From Geobacillus genomosp. 3 (GTDB taxonomy: Bacteria; Bacillota; Bacilli; Bacillales; Anoxybacillaceae): a DNA stretch of 64,000 nucleotides. The DNA is taken from the NCBI RefSeq assembly GCF_000445995.2, contig NC_022080.4:2008001-2072000 (forward strand), given 5' to 3'. This document shows, piece by piece, positions 55,335 through 63,655 of this stretch; position 1 is the stretch's first letter; each line of letters opens with the position of its first letter. Below the pieces are notes generated by a model. The model saw only the letters and a program-made list of their open reading frames with translations, was not told the DNA's origin and ran no database searches. The translations under genes and the position numbers were made by a program.

Positions 55335-56083
55335 CGCTTCGCCCCCTCCATCGCCTGCCGCACTTGGAAACAGAGCTCGTTAAACCTCGGCTCATAACGC
55401 ATTTCCAACGCTCGCGGCTTCGGAAGGTTGACATCGAGCGAATAGATGATGCCGCCATCGGCCATGACAGCGATGCGGTCGGCTAAATACACAGCTTCGG
55501 CAATATCGTGGGTAATAAACAAGACGCTTGTGTTGTGCAGCCGGCAAAGCGTCAACAAGTCATCTTGCAGCTCTTCCCGTGTGATGGCATCCAACGCCGC
55601 AAACGGCTCATCAAAAAACAAAAGCGCCGGCTTTTGAATCAAAGCTCTGGCGATCGCCACCCGGCTTTGCTGCCCGCCGGACAGCTGCGCCGGGTAGTGA
55701 TCACGATGGGACCGTAAGCCCATCCGTTCAAGCAAATCGTGCGCCAACTCGTAATCTTCCTTCGTCGGTTTTCGTTTGAGTGAGATCGGCAACAGAACGT
55801 TGTCAATGACCCGCTTCCATTCGAGCAAGGTCGGCGTTTGAAACACGTAGCCGATGGAAGGGGAAGGCTGCGTCACTTTTTGACCTTGTAAATAAATGCT
55901 CCCTTCATCAGGCCGTAAAAGACCGGCGGCAAGCTTTAATAACGTCGTCTTGCCGCAGCCGCTTTTTCCGACAAGACAATGAAACTCTCCTTCACGGATC
56001 GTCCAACTGACCCCGTCAACGACCGGTTTCGAACTTTGGTACCGGTACGTGACCCGGTCTAGCTGCAAAAAACTCATTCCCAT
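55331..56083 (-). CDS. ABC transporter ATP-binding protein (ThiZ/SsuB-like)
   Basis: The 250-residue ATPase has Walker A LVGKSGCGKTTLLK near residue 37, a Q-loop GYVFQTPTLLEWK near 78, signature LSGGQQSRVAIARAL near 133 and Walker B ALLFFDEPFAALD near 152, then the H-loop ITHDIAEA. It powers the importer encoded by the next two genes. It starts 8 bp after the LuxC-like gene, and the whole set shares one transcript. Confidence 0.93.
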   Translation of the reverse strand: MGMSFLQLDRVTYRYQSSKPVVDGVSWTIREGEFHCLVGKSGCGKTTLLKLAAGLLRPDEGSIYLQGQKVTQPSPSIGYVFQTPTLLEWKRVIDNVLLPISLKRKPTKEDYELAHDLLERMGLRSHRDHYPAQLSGGQQSRVAIARALIQKPALLFFDEPFAALDAITREELQDDLLTLCRLHNTSVLFITHDIAEAVYLADRIAVMADGGIIYSLDVNLPKPRALEMRYEPRFNELCFQVRQAMEGAKR

Positions 56084-56091
56084 TTTCCTCC

Positions 56092-57543
56092 TTAATCGAC
56101 ATAAGGAGCGAACTGTTCCGCATACGCTTCAGCCGCTGATTCAATATCGACCATTTGCACGAGATCGCGCAAATTAAAGCGCCCATCATGGTGCCAGCCC
56201 GCTTCAGGAGAAGTCATATACCCAAGCGCTGTAATGCGTGTGGCGCCCGCTTTTCCTAACCACTTCGCCCATTCGAACAGCTCTTTTGGCGAAGCGGCCA
56301 CTCCTACCGTCTGCAAAAACCGCCGATACGGGGCGATTTCTGAAATGATTTGTAAAATATCATCAAAGGCAACGATTTTCACAACCCGATTCAGGCAGCT
56401 CACAGCAAACTCCCGGTGTTCCGGCTCATACACGACGGCCCAATCTCCCGCTTCGTTTCCGAGCACTTCCTTCTCATTGTCCGCCAACGCGCTCAGTTCT
56501 TCGTGCTGCCGCCAAGCCGCTTGTGCGGCCATTTCCTCAAGAGAAAGGGGGCGGCGCGGAAACCGTTTCGCAAAACAGTTCAGCTCGTGGGCGACGTAGC
56601 GGGCAAACTCTTTTGGCGAGACCCTTCCACCTTTTTGCACATAAAACAGATGCGGCGAATAACACCCTTGCTGGTCGTAGCGCACAATATCGAACGCCGC
56701 TTGGTGAGCGGTCTGCCACGCCTTTCTTGCATCAAGACAGGAGCGGGAAACAATGCCAAAACTAATTTTATGGCCAAACGGCAAAAAACGGGTTGTCACC
56801 GGAATGCGGCTTTGCATGTCTTGCAGCGATGCATTGCTCCCATAGCCGACGACTACATCCGCTTGCTGAAACATAGCGCGCTCCCGCTCGGCGTCTCCGC
56901 CTTTCCACCAAACAACGGCCAGGCAGTCCGCCAATTTCGGCTCGATTTCTACTACTAAACGGGCAAACCAGCCGGCAAAAAGCGGCTCAGCGCTCGATAC
57001 TTTCCCGATGTTCCCCGCTTTCACCAACAGCCCGGAAATCAAGCTCCATAACGGCAGCGCCGGCACGTTCCCCGCCCAAATATGGACGATCAACTCCGGG
57101 CCGACCGCTTTGGAAAAGCCGCCTTTGGCCCGCGGTTGAAAGCCGTCGAGAAGCAGGGGGGTTTCGAAGTCCTCCACAAGAAACCGTTGCAATTGCGGTT
57201 TGCGGAACGTTTTGAAATACGAGGTCAGCCCAAGCCGAACCATTTCCGCATCATAACCGGTGACAATCGGCAGCACGCGTTCCGCCTTTTGCCGAACGGG
57301 ATGGCGGCGATCAAGCAGCTGTTCAACCGCCCGGCCAAGCAACTCAACCATCTCCATCACCGAAAACGATGGAAGAACCCGGGCGCTGGCTTGTTTCACT
57401 TTTTCTGCCACTTTGTTCAGCTGTCCCACCGTTAAAAGGGGAACTTCCACCTCGACCGTTTCCCCGTTTTTTTCAAACGTTAAAACACGCGTTTCGATCG
57501 GTTCATCCCCGATATCAGGAAGATAACCGGCATATTCTCTCAT
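56092..57543 (-). CDS. LuxC-family acyl-thioester (fatty acid) reductase
   Basis: The 483-residue product matches the LuxC/acyl-CoA reductase family: AVGPELIVHIWAGNVPALP near residue 146, NIGKVSSAEPLFAGWFARL near 178 and the active-site cysteine in IVRYDQQGCYSPHLFYV (Cys294). In luminous bacteria LuxC reduces acyl groups handed over by LuxE to aldehydes using NADPH. The ATG at 57543 overlaps the luxE-type stop codon (ATGA). The long upstream frame is a shadow within luxE. No luciferase (luxAB) is nearby, and control by TPP points to a role in thiamine precursor metabolism rather than light. Confidence 0.9.
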   Translation of the reverse strand: MREYAGYLPDIGDEPIETRVLTFEKNGETVEVEVPLLTVGQLNKVAEKVKQASARVLPSFSVMEMVELLGRAVEQLLDRRHPVRQKAERVLPIVTGYDAEMVRLGLTSYFKTFRKPQLQRFLVEDFETPLLLDGFQPRAKGGFSKAVGPELIVHIWAGNVPALPLWSLISGLLVKAGNIGKVSSAEPLFAGWFARLVVEIEPKLADCLAVVWWKGGDAERERAMFQQADVVVGYGSNASLQDMQSRIPVTTRFLPFGHKISFGIVSRSCLDARKAWQTAHQAAFDIVRYDQQGCYSPHLFYVQKGGRVSPKEFARYVAHELNCFAKRFPRRPLSLEEMAAQAAWRQHEELSALADNEKEVLGNEAGDWAVVYEPEHREFAVSCLNRVVKIVAFDDILQIISEIAPYRRFLQTVGVAASPKELFEWAKWLGKAGATRITALGYMTSPEAGWHHDGRFNLRDLVQMVDIESAAEAYAEQFAPYVD

Positions 57544-58625
57544 TCGGACATCCCCTTCGCCGCGCGGATGAATTCTTCGACTGCGATCGAACAACCTTTC
57601 GCTTCCGCCCCTTGCACCCGACCGAACAATCGGAAGCCGTCGTCCGTTTCCACGCCCATATCTTCCGTCAAAATCGTCGTTACCGAGTTGAAGTTGCCGA
57701 GGTCGCAATGAACGAGGACGCCGCGTTCTCCTTTTGGCATCTCCTCCCCGGTCAACGGATGAATCACTCTCGTGCGAATCCAATGCGGCCCCGATTTCAC
57801 CGACGGAACTGTCTCATTTCCGTTATCGTAAAATTGTGTGCTAAGCTCTGTCATGCCGTACATGTTGATGCACGCGCGGCGCGGGACGCCAAGATAAGCG
57901 GACAGCGCGTCATAAAACTCATCGAGGCCCATTTCCCGCGACTGGTTTTTAAAGCCGCCTGTATCAAGAATTCGGCTCCCGTCCGGCAAACGGAACGTTT
58001 TTCCTCGTTTGGCGAGCTCTTCAAACAAATGAACGAAGCTAAACGAAGCCCCTAAAAGGGCGTACGGCTCACCCGATTGTTCCGCCTGCTCCAGTCCGGC
58101 AAGAAGCCGGTCCATATCCAGACCGCCGCGGTTGACAAAATATTGGCTGTCTTCCGTGCCAAACACGTTAATAGCGAGCGCTAAATAATGGGCGAGCGAA
58201 GAATTCGGCATATCCTCTTCCGCCGGAAACAGAATCCCCATCTTGATTTTATCGCGCCCTTTCATGAACCGCTTTTGAAAATTGACGATCATGGACTGAT
58301 CGTACACCTTCAGTGTCGGATGATAATGTTTTCCCCGAACTCCTTTTGTCGTTCCGCTCGTCATAAACACACGTTCAGCCTGCTCAGGAGGCGTGCAGCT
58401 TAGCGTCAATTCTTTAAACGCATTGATCGGCACAGCGGGAATGTCCCGCCACGTTTTCACCGTTCTTGCCGTTTTTCCTTTTTGCCTGCAATATGTACGA
58501 TACGGAAGATTGTTTTCGTATTGATAGGCAAATAGCTGCAAGGCATACTCGTTAAACTCATCTTCCGAGGACGTTTCCTTATTGATAAACGAAAGCAAAC
58601 ATTCGACGATTTCTTGTTGTGTCAT
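57540..58625 (-). CDS. LuxE/PaaK-like acyl-activating (acyl-protein synthetase) enzyme
   Basis: The 361-residue product has the AMP-forming ligase loop VFMTSGTTKGVRGKHYH near residue 87 and a LINMYGMTEL-like segment reading CINMYGMTELSTQFYDNGNE near 260. A cysteine near the C terminus (AKGCSIAVEEFI, Cys345) matches the residue acylated in LuxE. It would activate a carboxylic acid as acyl-AMP, hold it as thioester and pass it to the LuxC-like partner. The ATG at 58625 follows AAAGGG; the in-frame region before it is riboswitch sequence, not protein. It is the first gene after the TPP riboswitch. Confidence 0.9.
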   Translation of the reverse strand: MTQQEIVECLLSFINKETSSEDEFNEYALQLFAYQYENNLPYRTYCRQKGKTARTVKTWRDIPAVPINAFKELTLSCTPPEQAERVFMTSGTTKGVRGKHYHPTLKVYDQSMIVNFQKRFMKGRDKIKMGILFPAEEDMPNSSLAHYLALAINVFGTEDSQYFVNRGGLDMDRLLAGLEQAEQSGEPYALLGASFSFVHLFEELAKRGKTFRLPDGSRILDTGGFKNQSREMGLDEFYDALSAYLGVPRRACINMYGMTELSTQFYDNGNETVPSVKSGPHWIRTRVIHPLTGEEMPKGERGVLVHCDLGNFNSVTTILTEDMGVETDDGFRLFGRVQGAEAKGCSIAVEEFIRAAKGMSE

Positions 58626-58663
58626 ATTTTCCAACCCTTTCTGCTCTATCCCCATTCCACTCT

Positions 58664-58697
58664 CGCAAAAAAGCACTTTGCGCGCGGCAAAGTGCTT
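58664..58697 (-). terminator. Intrinsic terminator of the TPP riboswitch
   Basis: AAGCACTTTG (58671-58680) and CAAAGTGCTT (58688-58697) form a 10-bp stem; on the minus strand six or more T follow. It lies between the aptamer and the luxE-type start, so thiamine pyrophosphate would end transcription early. Confidence 0.9.
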
Positions 58698-58705
58698 CAA
58701 AATGC

Positions 58706-58797
58706 TTCCTTTCCCTGCGCTGGCATTATCCAACAGGTTCAACGGTCAACGGCGGATTAGCCGTACTCTCAGCCTGATTCCACAAGCTCCCGTAAGT
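58706..58797 (-). promoter_or_regulatory. TPP (thiamine pyrophosphate) riboswitch
   Basis: Read leftward, the region shows every hallmark of the THI element: ACGGGAGC, GGCTGAGAG, a P3-like GGCTAATCCGCC-type pairing, TTGAACCTG and GGATAATGCCAGCG followed by AGGGAA. It is oriented with the luxE-luxC-ABC-SDR operon and is followed by an intrinsic terminator. High thiamine pyrophosphate should switch the operon off. A -10-like TACACT lies just before the aptamer. Confidence 0.97.
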
Positions 58798-59035
58798 GTA
58801 TGATCTTTTTACAATCAAAGTCTACTCTCTAAAAAAAAAGAATGCAAGAAAAAAGCGATGGAAGCATCCTCCATCTGTGCGCGCAAACATCCGGCCAAGC
58901 CGCGGCAGATGAAGGCGGTGACGGAGTGAACCACAGCCTATAGAAGGGGCTGTCTTCAAAAAGTTGTGTTCTTCCGTTTTCCGTCAGTCATTACGCCTAT
59001 ATAGAGAAGGTGTCCCGTTAGTTAGGACACCTTCC
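58798..59035. other. Intergenic region with a hairpin before the large TPR gene end
   Basis: No gene is supported. GAAGGTGTCC (59006-59015) and GGACACCTTC (59025-59034) form a perfect 10-bp hairpin next to the stop codon of the following minus-strand gene and probably end its transcript, although the T-tract is weak. Confidence 0.55.
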
Positions 59036-61774
59036 TTATACTTGAACCGCGGTGGAGGCGGCCTGTGCCAGCTGTTCGCATTGGCGTAGGCGGATGCCGA
59101 AAAGGACAAGCGGGTCGCGATACGCTTCCGGATTCGTGCGCATCTGCTTCAATTCCCCTTCCTGGGCGGCAATTTCAAGCTCCAACCGCTCCAACGTTTC
59201 CGTTAACACTGCCAACGACGGCTGGAAAAATTGGGCAATGTCGCGTTCGAGCGATTTCGCAAACCATTCAAACGGCAGCAACAACTGCCCGATAACCGTT
59301 TCCGCCACATCGGCATAATCTTGCGTTTGGATAAACTGTTTATACTTTTGCGCCAACATCGCCTTATTTTGCGCGAAGGCGCCAAGCAGTTTGCCCGCCC
59401 CCTTCAAGAGCAGCTGCCCCGGCGTGCGGCGGAGGAAAACGTTCAACTTGTCAATTTGCGTGCCGCCTGCGAGCCGGTCAATATCGCGCCGCCAATCGGT
59501 CAAAATGCGGAAATCGCACTCGAGCGCAAGCCGCTCCTCACCGAACATAGCGTTAAACCCTTCACTCATTTCATGCAAAAACGCCTGGCATTCATGGAAT
59601 TCCTCTTCTGTCGCGGCAATCCAATCGTTCATGGCGCGATGCAAATTCGGCAGCACCTCTTCATCGACATAAGCGCGAAGCTGTTCGTTCACGCTGTCAT
59701 TCAGCTCGAGGTGAAGGCGGGAAAAGTCACTGTCTTCCCGCACAAAGTCGGCCGCTTTGCGCAATATATCCGGAATCGCCGCTGCCACGGCCGTCCGCGT
59801 CTCTTCCAAAACAGCGCGGAACGCTTTTACGATTTTCGCGGTTTTCTCCTCTTGCTGATCGCCGAGTTGGTGGATCGCCCCATTCAGCTTGGCGGCCATT
59901 TCTTTTTTCCAGACGACCGATTCCGCCAGCCGTCTTTCCGCCTCAGCCCGCTGTCGGAACAAATGGGCAATGAACCGGCGAATTGTCGCCAATATCGCTT
60001 CTTCCCGGCGAACGGAAGACCGATGCTGACGCACCTCACCAAGCAAGCCGACAAGCTCCTGTTGCTGCCTGCGGCTTGGCGCGTGCGGCGAATAGACGAT
60101 CACGTTCGCCTCCGGCACGACGGTGCGAATATGCGCCTCGATGTCTTGGGCGATCCGTGCCGCTTCCTGTTCATCGATCATCCCGTCACCCGGCGGCAAC
60201 AAAAAGTGAATCGGCACGTGCGACGCCCGCTCGCAAAGCTGCAGCACGAGCTGTTCATCGACGCTAGAAAATGGATCATCACCGTTTAGAAGAAAAAGAA
60301 TACTATCGGCGAGCGGGAATGAGGCGAACGCCTCATGGTCGGAAAAGGCGCGCCCGCCAAGCGGGCCGATGTCCAAAAAGGCCACCTCCTGCGGTACGAG
60401 CGGAAACGGCGCCGTGCACTCAATCACCGTATCATCAGGAAATCGGCTTCCCCGCCCCCCCGATGTTTGTTGAAACTCATCGAGGCTCGCAAAAACTGTA
60501 AACTGTTCATCACTAATTTTCGTCACTTCAGTCTCGTCTCCGCTTTTCCAAACAAGCACCGGGGCGGATGGCGCCACTAACGCCGCTTCACCGACCACCG
60601 TGCGCAAAAACGCCAGCCGCTCATTTCGCGACGCCCCGGCAATAAGGACGCGGTGCAGCCGCAAATCGGAAAGCTGCCGCACAAGCCAACGGAAACGAAA
60701 ATGTGAGCCCGCCCGCTGCACCTCCGCCCAGTCGGCTATTTCCTCAAATAACGCCACACCCGCTTCCCCGGACTTCGCATCCGCACGAACAAGCTGTTTA
60801 GCGGCGTTCTTCACCGTTTCATCATCAAAGCTGTCCGGAAACTTTTCACTCCACGCCAATAAGGCAGCCGCGGCCTCCGCCCTCCCGCTTCCACCGGCTA
60901 AATTCACCCAGCTTTTTAAGAGCGGAGGCACGACTTCAACTAGCTCTTTTACCCGATACCGCCCTTTTACTAACCCGGCATACGCCTCGGCTAAAAGGGA
61001 CGGGATTCGCTTCCACTCATAGTCGCGGCCAATCGCCAGCTCGTCATAAAGACGATTCCACTCCGCCAGCCACGAAAAATACACATCGCCATCTTGATAA
61101 CCGTTCCATAACGCCTGTACTAATCGTTCAAACTTCACCCGATCAGTTTCATACAGCAGCGTCAAACACCGTGAAAACCGCGCAGGCGCCATCACCCGCG
61201 CATGCCCTTGTTCCACATAGCCTGTTAAAATGTCCGCCCAACGGCGCGCCGACGTCCGCACCGCTTCCCCTAAGGCGAGCTCGATGGCACTTTCCCAATC
61301 GCCTTGCTCCTCAAAAAAAGCACGCGCCCATTCGGTCATATTCGGGTAGTCGGGGTAGAGCGCCACGCCGCGTTTGATCATTTCATCCGCTTTTTCTCTT
61401 TCCCCCAACTCGCGGTAGAGCGAAAACAAACGCAAGATGATCTCCGCTTGAAGCGTTTCACTTTCCGCCTCGATCGAGCGATACAGCTCCTCGGCAGACT
61501 GAAGCTGTCCAAGCTCATAGTAGCTGTCAGCAATGTTTTTTTGCGCCCATGGACGCAAATCGTTATGGACGTTTTCCCATTTAAAAATTGCTGTCTCATA
61601 ATCGCGGCGGTGGAAATACACCTCCCCTTGGGCAAAACGAATAGACGACAAATCGGCCCCGTCCCGGTACGCGGCGAAGAAAATGTCGCCAAGTGCATAG
61701 ACGGTATCCCGTTCTCCCGTATCGATCAATGTTTCATAAAATGTTTTATGGACAAGTTGCTGTTCAAACCCCAT
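59036..61774 (-). CDS. Large TPR/dynamin-like GTPase-related protein with degenerate P-loop
   Basis: The 912-residue product has TPR-like helical repeats over residues 25-160 (IRFAQGEVYFHRRDYETAIF, then ADSYYELGQLQSAEELYRSI), a central P-loop-like domain near 380-560 and a long helical tail. Where the GTPase Walker A should be, the text reads RVLIAGASRNERLAFLRTVV, lacking the GKS/T residues. A later FLLNGDDPFSSVDEQLVLQ segment resembles the TKxD/NxxD region of dynamin-like proteins. It may remodel membranes or act as a scaffold without nucleotide hydrolysis. The ATG at 61774 follows AGGTG; a GTG at 61783 is an alternative. Function is unknown. Confidence 0.8.
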   Translation of the reverse strand: MGFEQQLVHKTFYETLIDTGERDTVYALGDIFFAAYRDGADLSSIRFAQGEVYFHRRDYETAIFKWENVHNDLRPWAQKNIADSYYELGQLQSAEELYRSIEAESETLQAEIILRLFSLYRELGEREKADEMIKRGVALYPDYPNMTEWARAFFEEQGDWESAIELALGEAVRTSARRWADILTGYVEQGHARVMAPARFSRCLTLLYETDRVKFERLVQALWNGYQDGDVYFSWLAEWNRLYDELAIGRDYEWKRIPSLLAEAYAGLVKGRYRVKELVEVVPPLLKSWVNLAGGSGRAEAAAALLAWSEKFPDSFDDETVKNAAKQLVRADAKSGEAGVALFEEIADWAEVQRAGSHFRFRWLVRQLSDLRLHRVLIAGASRNERLAFLRTVVGEAALVAPSAPVLVWKSGDETEVTKISDEQFTVFASLDEFQQTSGGRGSRFPDDTVIECTAPFPLVPQEVAFLDIGPLGGRAFSDHEAFASFPLADSILFLLNGDDPFSSVDEQLVLQLCERASHVPIHFLLPPGDGMIDEQEAARIAQDIEAHIRTVVPEANVIVYSPHAPSRRQQQELVGLLGEVRQHRSSVRREEAILATIRRFIAHLFRQRAEAERRLAESVVWKKEMAAKLNGAIHQLGDQQEEKTAKIVKAFRAVLEETRTAVAAAIPDILRKAADFVREDSDFSRLHLELNDSVNEQLRAYVDEEVLPNLHRAMNDWIAATEEEFHECQAFLHEMSEGFNAMFGEERLALECDFRILTDWRRDIDRLAGGTQIDKLNVFLRRTPGQLLLKGAGKLLGAFAQNKAMLAQKYKQFIQTQDYADVAETVIGQLLLPFEWFAKSLERDIAQFFQPSLAVLTETLERLELEIAAQEGELKQMRTNPEAYRDPLVLFGIRLRQCEQLAQAASTAVQV

Positions 61775-61783
61775 GTCGATCAC

Positions 61784-62114
61784 CTAACTCGTATAGTTGC
61801 CATGCATGTTCATTGTATGGCACGTTTTCGAATTTTATTTCTATCTTATACATTTTACCAAACTTTCGCGGAAAGGAACGTTTCAATTTGTTTTCATTTG
61901 CAAGACAAAACACAGCTGTTCCATTAACGAGAAAATGCTTCTGCCATCGCAGCAAGCTTGCGATGCCAAAAGAGAGAATGTCGGCAAGTCCGGCCCAGAC
62001 AAATAGAGGTTTTATCGCCTATGGAAGAAAAAAATCTCCCATCACGATTCAGCTAAACCGCGATAAGAGACTGATTTCTGTGTGATTTCGCCATATATGT
62101 TTAATCAAAAACGA
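61784..62114. other. Intergenic region between TPR gene and tRNA repeats
   Basis: No gene is supported. A 63-codon frame on the minus strand at 61764-61955 overlaps the TPR start and has no ribosome site. The stretch presumably carries the TPR gene promoter. Confidence 0.5.
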
Positions 62115-62168
62115 AAGTCTCCTATTACAGCGCCCTCTGATCCGGCGCCCGCAATAGGAGACTTTTTT
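62115..62168 (-). terminator. Terminator, older tRNA-Arg copy
   Basis: AAGTCTCCTATT pairs with AATAGGAGACTT across a GC-rich loop. It resembles the terminator at 62530-62582 and ends the decayed tRNA-Arg unit. Confidence 0.75.
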
Positions 62169-62201
62169 CACGCTACTTCGTGCGTTCCTTCCGTATGTAA
62201 A

Positions 62202-62357
62202 TGGCGTCCCAGGAGAGATTCGAACTCCCGACCGACGGCTTAGGGCCGATGCCCCTTCCTCTGCGAGCCTATTCAAGGAAGCTGGATGCGTCGGGGCAAC
62301 TCGCAGTTGTTTCAAAGAAGCTATTGCTCGTTGCTCGATCCGACTGAGCTACTGGGA
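62202..62357 (-). pseudogene. Disrupted tRNA-Arg gene
   Basis: The 3' half (62202-62242, T arm and acceptor, through the anticodon region GGCTTAG) and the 5' half (62337-62357, GGGACATC side) of a tRNA-Arg identical in parts to 62616-62692 are separated by about 95 bases that include a structured repeat. The anticodon stem cannot form, so no functional tRNA is expected. Confidence 0.8.
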
Positions 62358-62500
62358 CATCATCAACAGTACACTCCGATATTCCCGCTGTCCCTTCCTC
62401 TACAAGCTCATTCGAGGAAGCTTGGTGCGTCGGGACAACTCGCAGCGGATTCGGGGAAGTGAGTGCTCGTTGTCCGATCCTACTGAGCTGTGGCATGAGC
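62246..62500. repeat. Structured repeat linked to tRNA-Arg fragments, first pair
   Basis: Two copies of a 56-bp unit (62246-62302 and 62388-62444) share GTCCCTTCCTCT at the start and GGAAGCT...GTCGGGAC at the end; GTCCC/GGGAC and AAGC/GCTT can pair. Spacing is about 142 bp. The second copy is followed by a degraded tRNA 5' half (62472-62490). Confidence 0.75.
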
Positions 62501-62529
62501 CAGCCCTGGCACACTTCTGCCTCAAAACC

Positions 62530-62582
62530 AAAAGCCTCCTATCACAGCACCCTTTCGGGCTCATCATAGGAGGCTTTCTTTC
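62530..62582 (-). terminator. Terminator of the tRNA cluster
   Basis: AAAGCCTCCTAT pairs with ATAGGAGGCTTT around a TTCGGG-containing loop, about 34 bp after tRNA-Arg. Confidence 0.85.
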
Positions 62583-62615
62583 ACGCTATACCCGCGTGTT
62601 CCTTCCGTATGTAAA

Positions 62616-62692
62616 TGGCGTCCCAGGAGAGATTCGAACTCCCGACCGACGGCTTAGAAGGCCGCTGCTCTATCCGACTGAGCTACTGGGAC
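62616..62692 (-). tRNA. tRNA-Arg (TCT)
   Basis: On the minus strand GTCCCAG/CTGGGAC form the acceptor stem and CCA is encoded. The anticodon loop CTTCTAA has anticodon TCT. The T loop TTCGAAT is normal. This is the intact copy beside several partial ones. Confidence 0.93.
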
Positions 62693-62722
62693 ATCATCAA
62701 CAGTACACTCCGATATTCCCGC

Positions 62723-62935
62723 TGTCCCTTCCTCTACAAGCCCATTCAAGGAAGCTTGGTGCGTCGGGACAACTCGCAGCTATTTCGAAGATGACTTTGC
62801 TCGTTGCTCTATCCGACTGAGCTACTGGGACATCATCAACAGTACACTCCAATATTCCCGCTGTCCCTTCCTCTACAAGCCCATTCAAGGAAGCTTGATG
62901 CGTCGGGACAACTCGCAACGGATCCCTAAAGCTAC
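62723..62935. repeat. Structured repeat linked to tRNA-Arg fragments, second pair
   Basis: Two more copies of the 56-bp unit (62723-62778 and 62865-62920), again 142 bp apart, flank an orphan tRNA-Arg 5' half at 62805-62832 (GAGCTACTGGGAC side). Spacer text between the tRNA half and repeat is almost identical to that at 62358-62388. Confidence 0.8.
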
Positions 62936-62974
62936 TAGGGCAATGTACATGATATTCACTTCAAAACAAAGGAA

Positions 62975-63045
62975 AGCGGGTGATGGGAATCGAACCCACG
63001 ACTTCAGCTTGGGAAGCTGAGGTTTTACCATTAAACTACACCCGC
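62975..63045 (-). tRNA. tRNA-Gly (CCC)
   Basis: The acceptor GCGGGTG/CACCCGC closes a normal cloverleaf on the minus strand. The anticodon loop TTCCCAA gives anticodon CCC between TCAGC/GCTGA stems. CCA is not encoded. Confidence 0.92.
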
Positions 63046-63141
63046 ATGATCCATATCAATGAACTTGTCTGAAAAACGATTGCAATAAAAATATAATGGC
63101 TAATCGCTTTTTTGTCAATATCTTTTTTAAAGATTATTAAA

Positions 63142-63215
63142 CGCGCTCGAGAGGATTCGAACCCCTAACCTTCTGATCCGTAGTCAGATGCTCTATCCAA
63201 TTGAGCTACGAGCGC
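63142..63215 (-). tRNA. tRNA-Arg (ACG)
   Basis: GCGCTCG/CGAGCGC acceptor; the anticodon stem TCTGA/TCAGA holds CTACGGA with anticodon ACG, whose A34 would be edited to inosine. CCA is not encoded. Confidence 0.95.
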
Positions 63216-63224
63216 ATGTTGGGA

Positions 63225-63296
63225 AGCGGAAGACGGGACTCGAACCCGCGACCCCCACCTTGGCAAGGTGGTGTTCTACCACTGAACTACTTCCGC
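63225..63296 (-). tRNA. tRNA-Gly (GCC)
   Basis: GCGGAAG/CTTCCGC acceptor; the anticodon stem CCACC/GGTGG holds TTGCCAA with anticodon GCC. It is the first tRNA after the rRNA genes. Confidence 0.95.
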
Positions 63297-63407
63297 GTTG
63301 TAATTGTGAAGGAAGTTCATTCCTTCAAAACTAGATAACCGTTGTCGGAAGAAGCGGCGCTTCCGCTTTTCAACTGTCCAACTTCGGCTCGCCGCCGCTC
63401 GGGGTCA

Positions 63408-63580
63408 AATAACCTCCGCCTTCGGGATCGCAAATCCCTGCAGGCGAAGAACATTTGCCCATCGCGGCGACCCGCTCGCCTGCGCTTTTCACTGTCTAGT
63501 TCCAGCGCCTAGCTCTCTTCTGCCAAATAACCTTCCCCCTTGGGGTGCAAGCACCCCTGCGGGTGAAGAACATTTGGCTT
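63408..63580. repeat. Twin hairpin repeats in the 23S-tRNA spacer
   Basis: Two related segments, about 63408-63461 and 63526-63577, each hold a run CCTTxGGGxT, a small stem (GGGAT/ATCCC or GGGGTGC/GCACCCC) and the shared end GAAGAACATTTG. They are joined by CACTGTCTAGTTCCAGCGCC-type sequence. They look like members of a dispersed Bacillaceae intergenic repeat. Confidence 0.55.
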
Positions 63581-63655
63581 CGAGATCGCCAGGATGGCGA
63601 TATTTCGCCGTTGCCCGCAGGACGCGGGCCGGCTTTAGGCGAAATTACGGCGCTT
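63580..63655 (-). ncRNA. Bacillaceae-1-type structured RNA
   Basis: Read on the minus strand there are two adjacent hairpins with loops GTCCT (stem CCCGC/GCGGG at 63614-63628) and ATCCT (stem ATCGCC/GGCGAT at 63585-63601). The first is enclosed by an ATTTCGCC/GGCGAAAT stem. The Bacillaceae-1 motif is defined by two terminal loops of consensus RUCCU and is often found beside rRNA operons, as here. Its function is unknown. Confidence 0.75.

Noticed and set aside
56092..58625. Bioluminescence operon
   Set aside because: luxC- and luxE-like genes are present but no luxA/luxB, and a TPP riboswitch controls the operon.
61764..61955. 63-codon frame before the TPR gene
   Set aside because: It overlaps the TPR start region and has no ribosome site or recognisable pattern.
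62049..62918. Several 70-90 codon frames in the tRNA cluster
   Set aside because: They read through tRNA-Arg fragments and the 56-bp repeat; such frames are well-known false genes.
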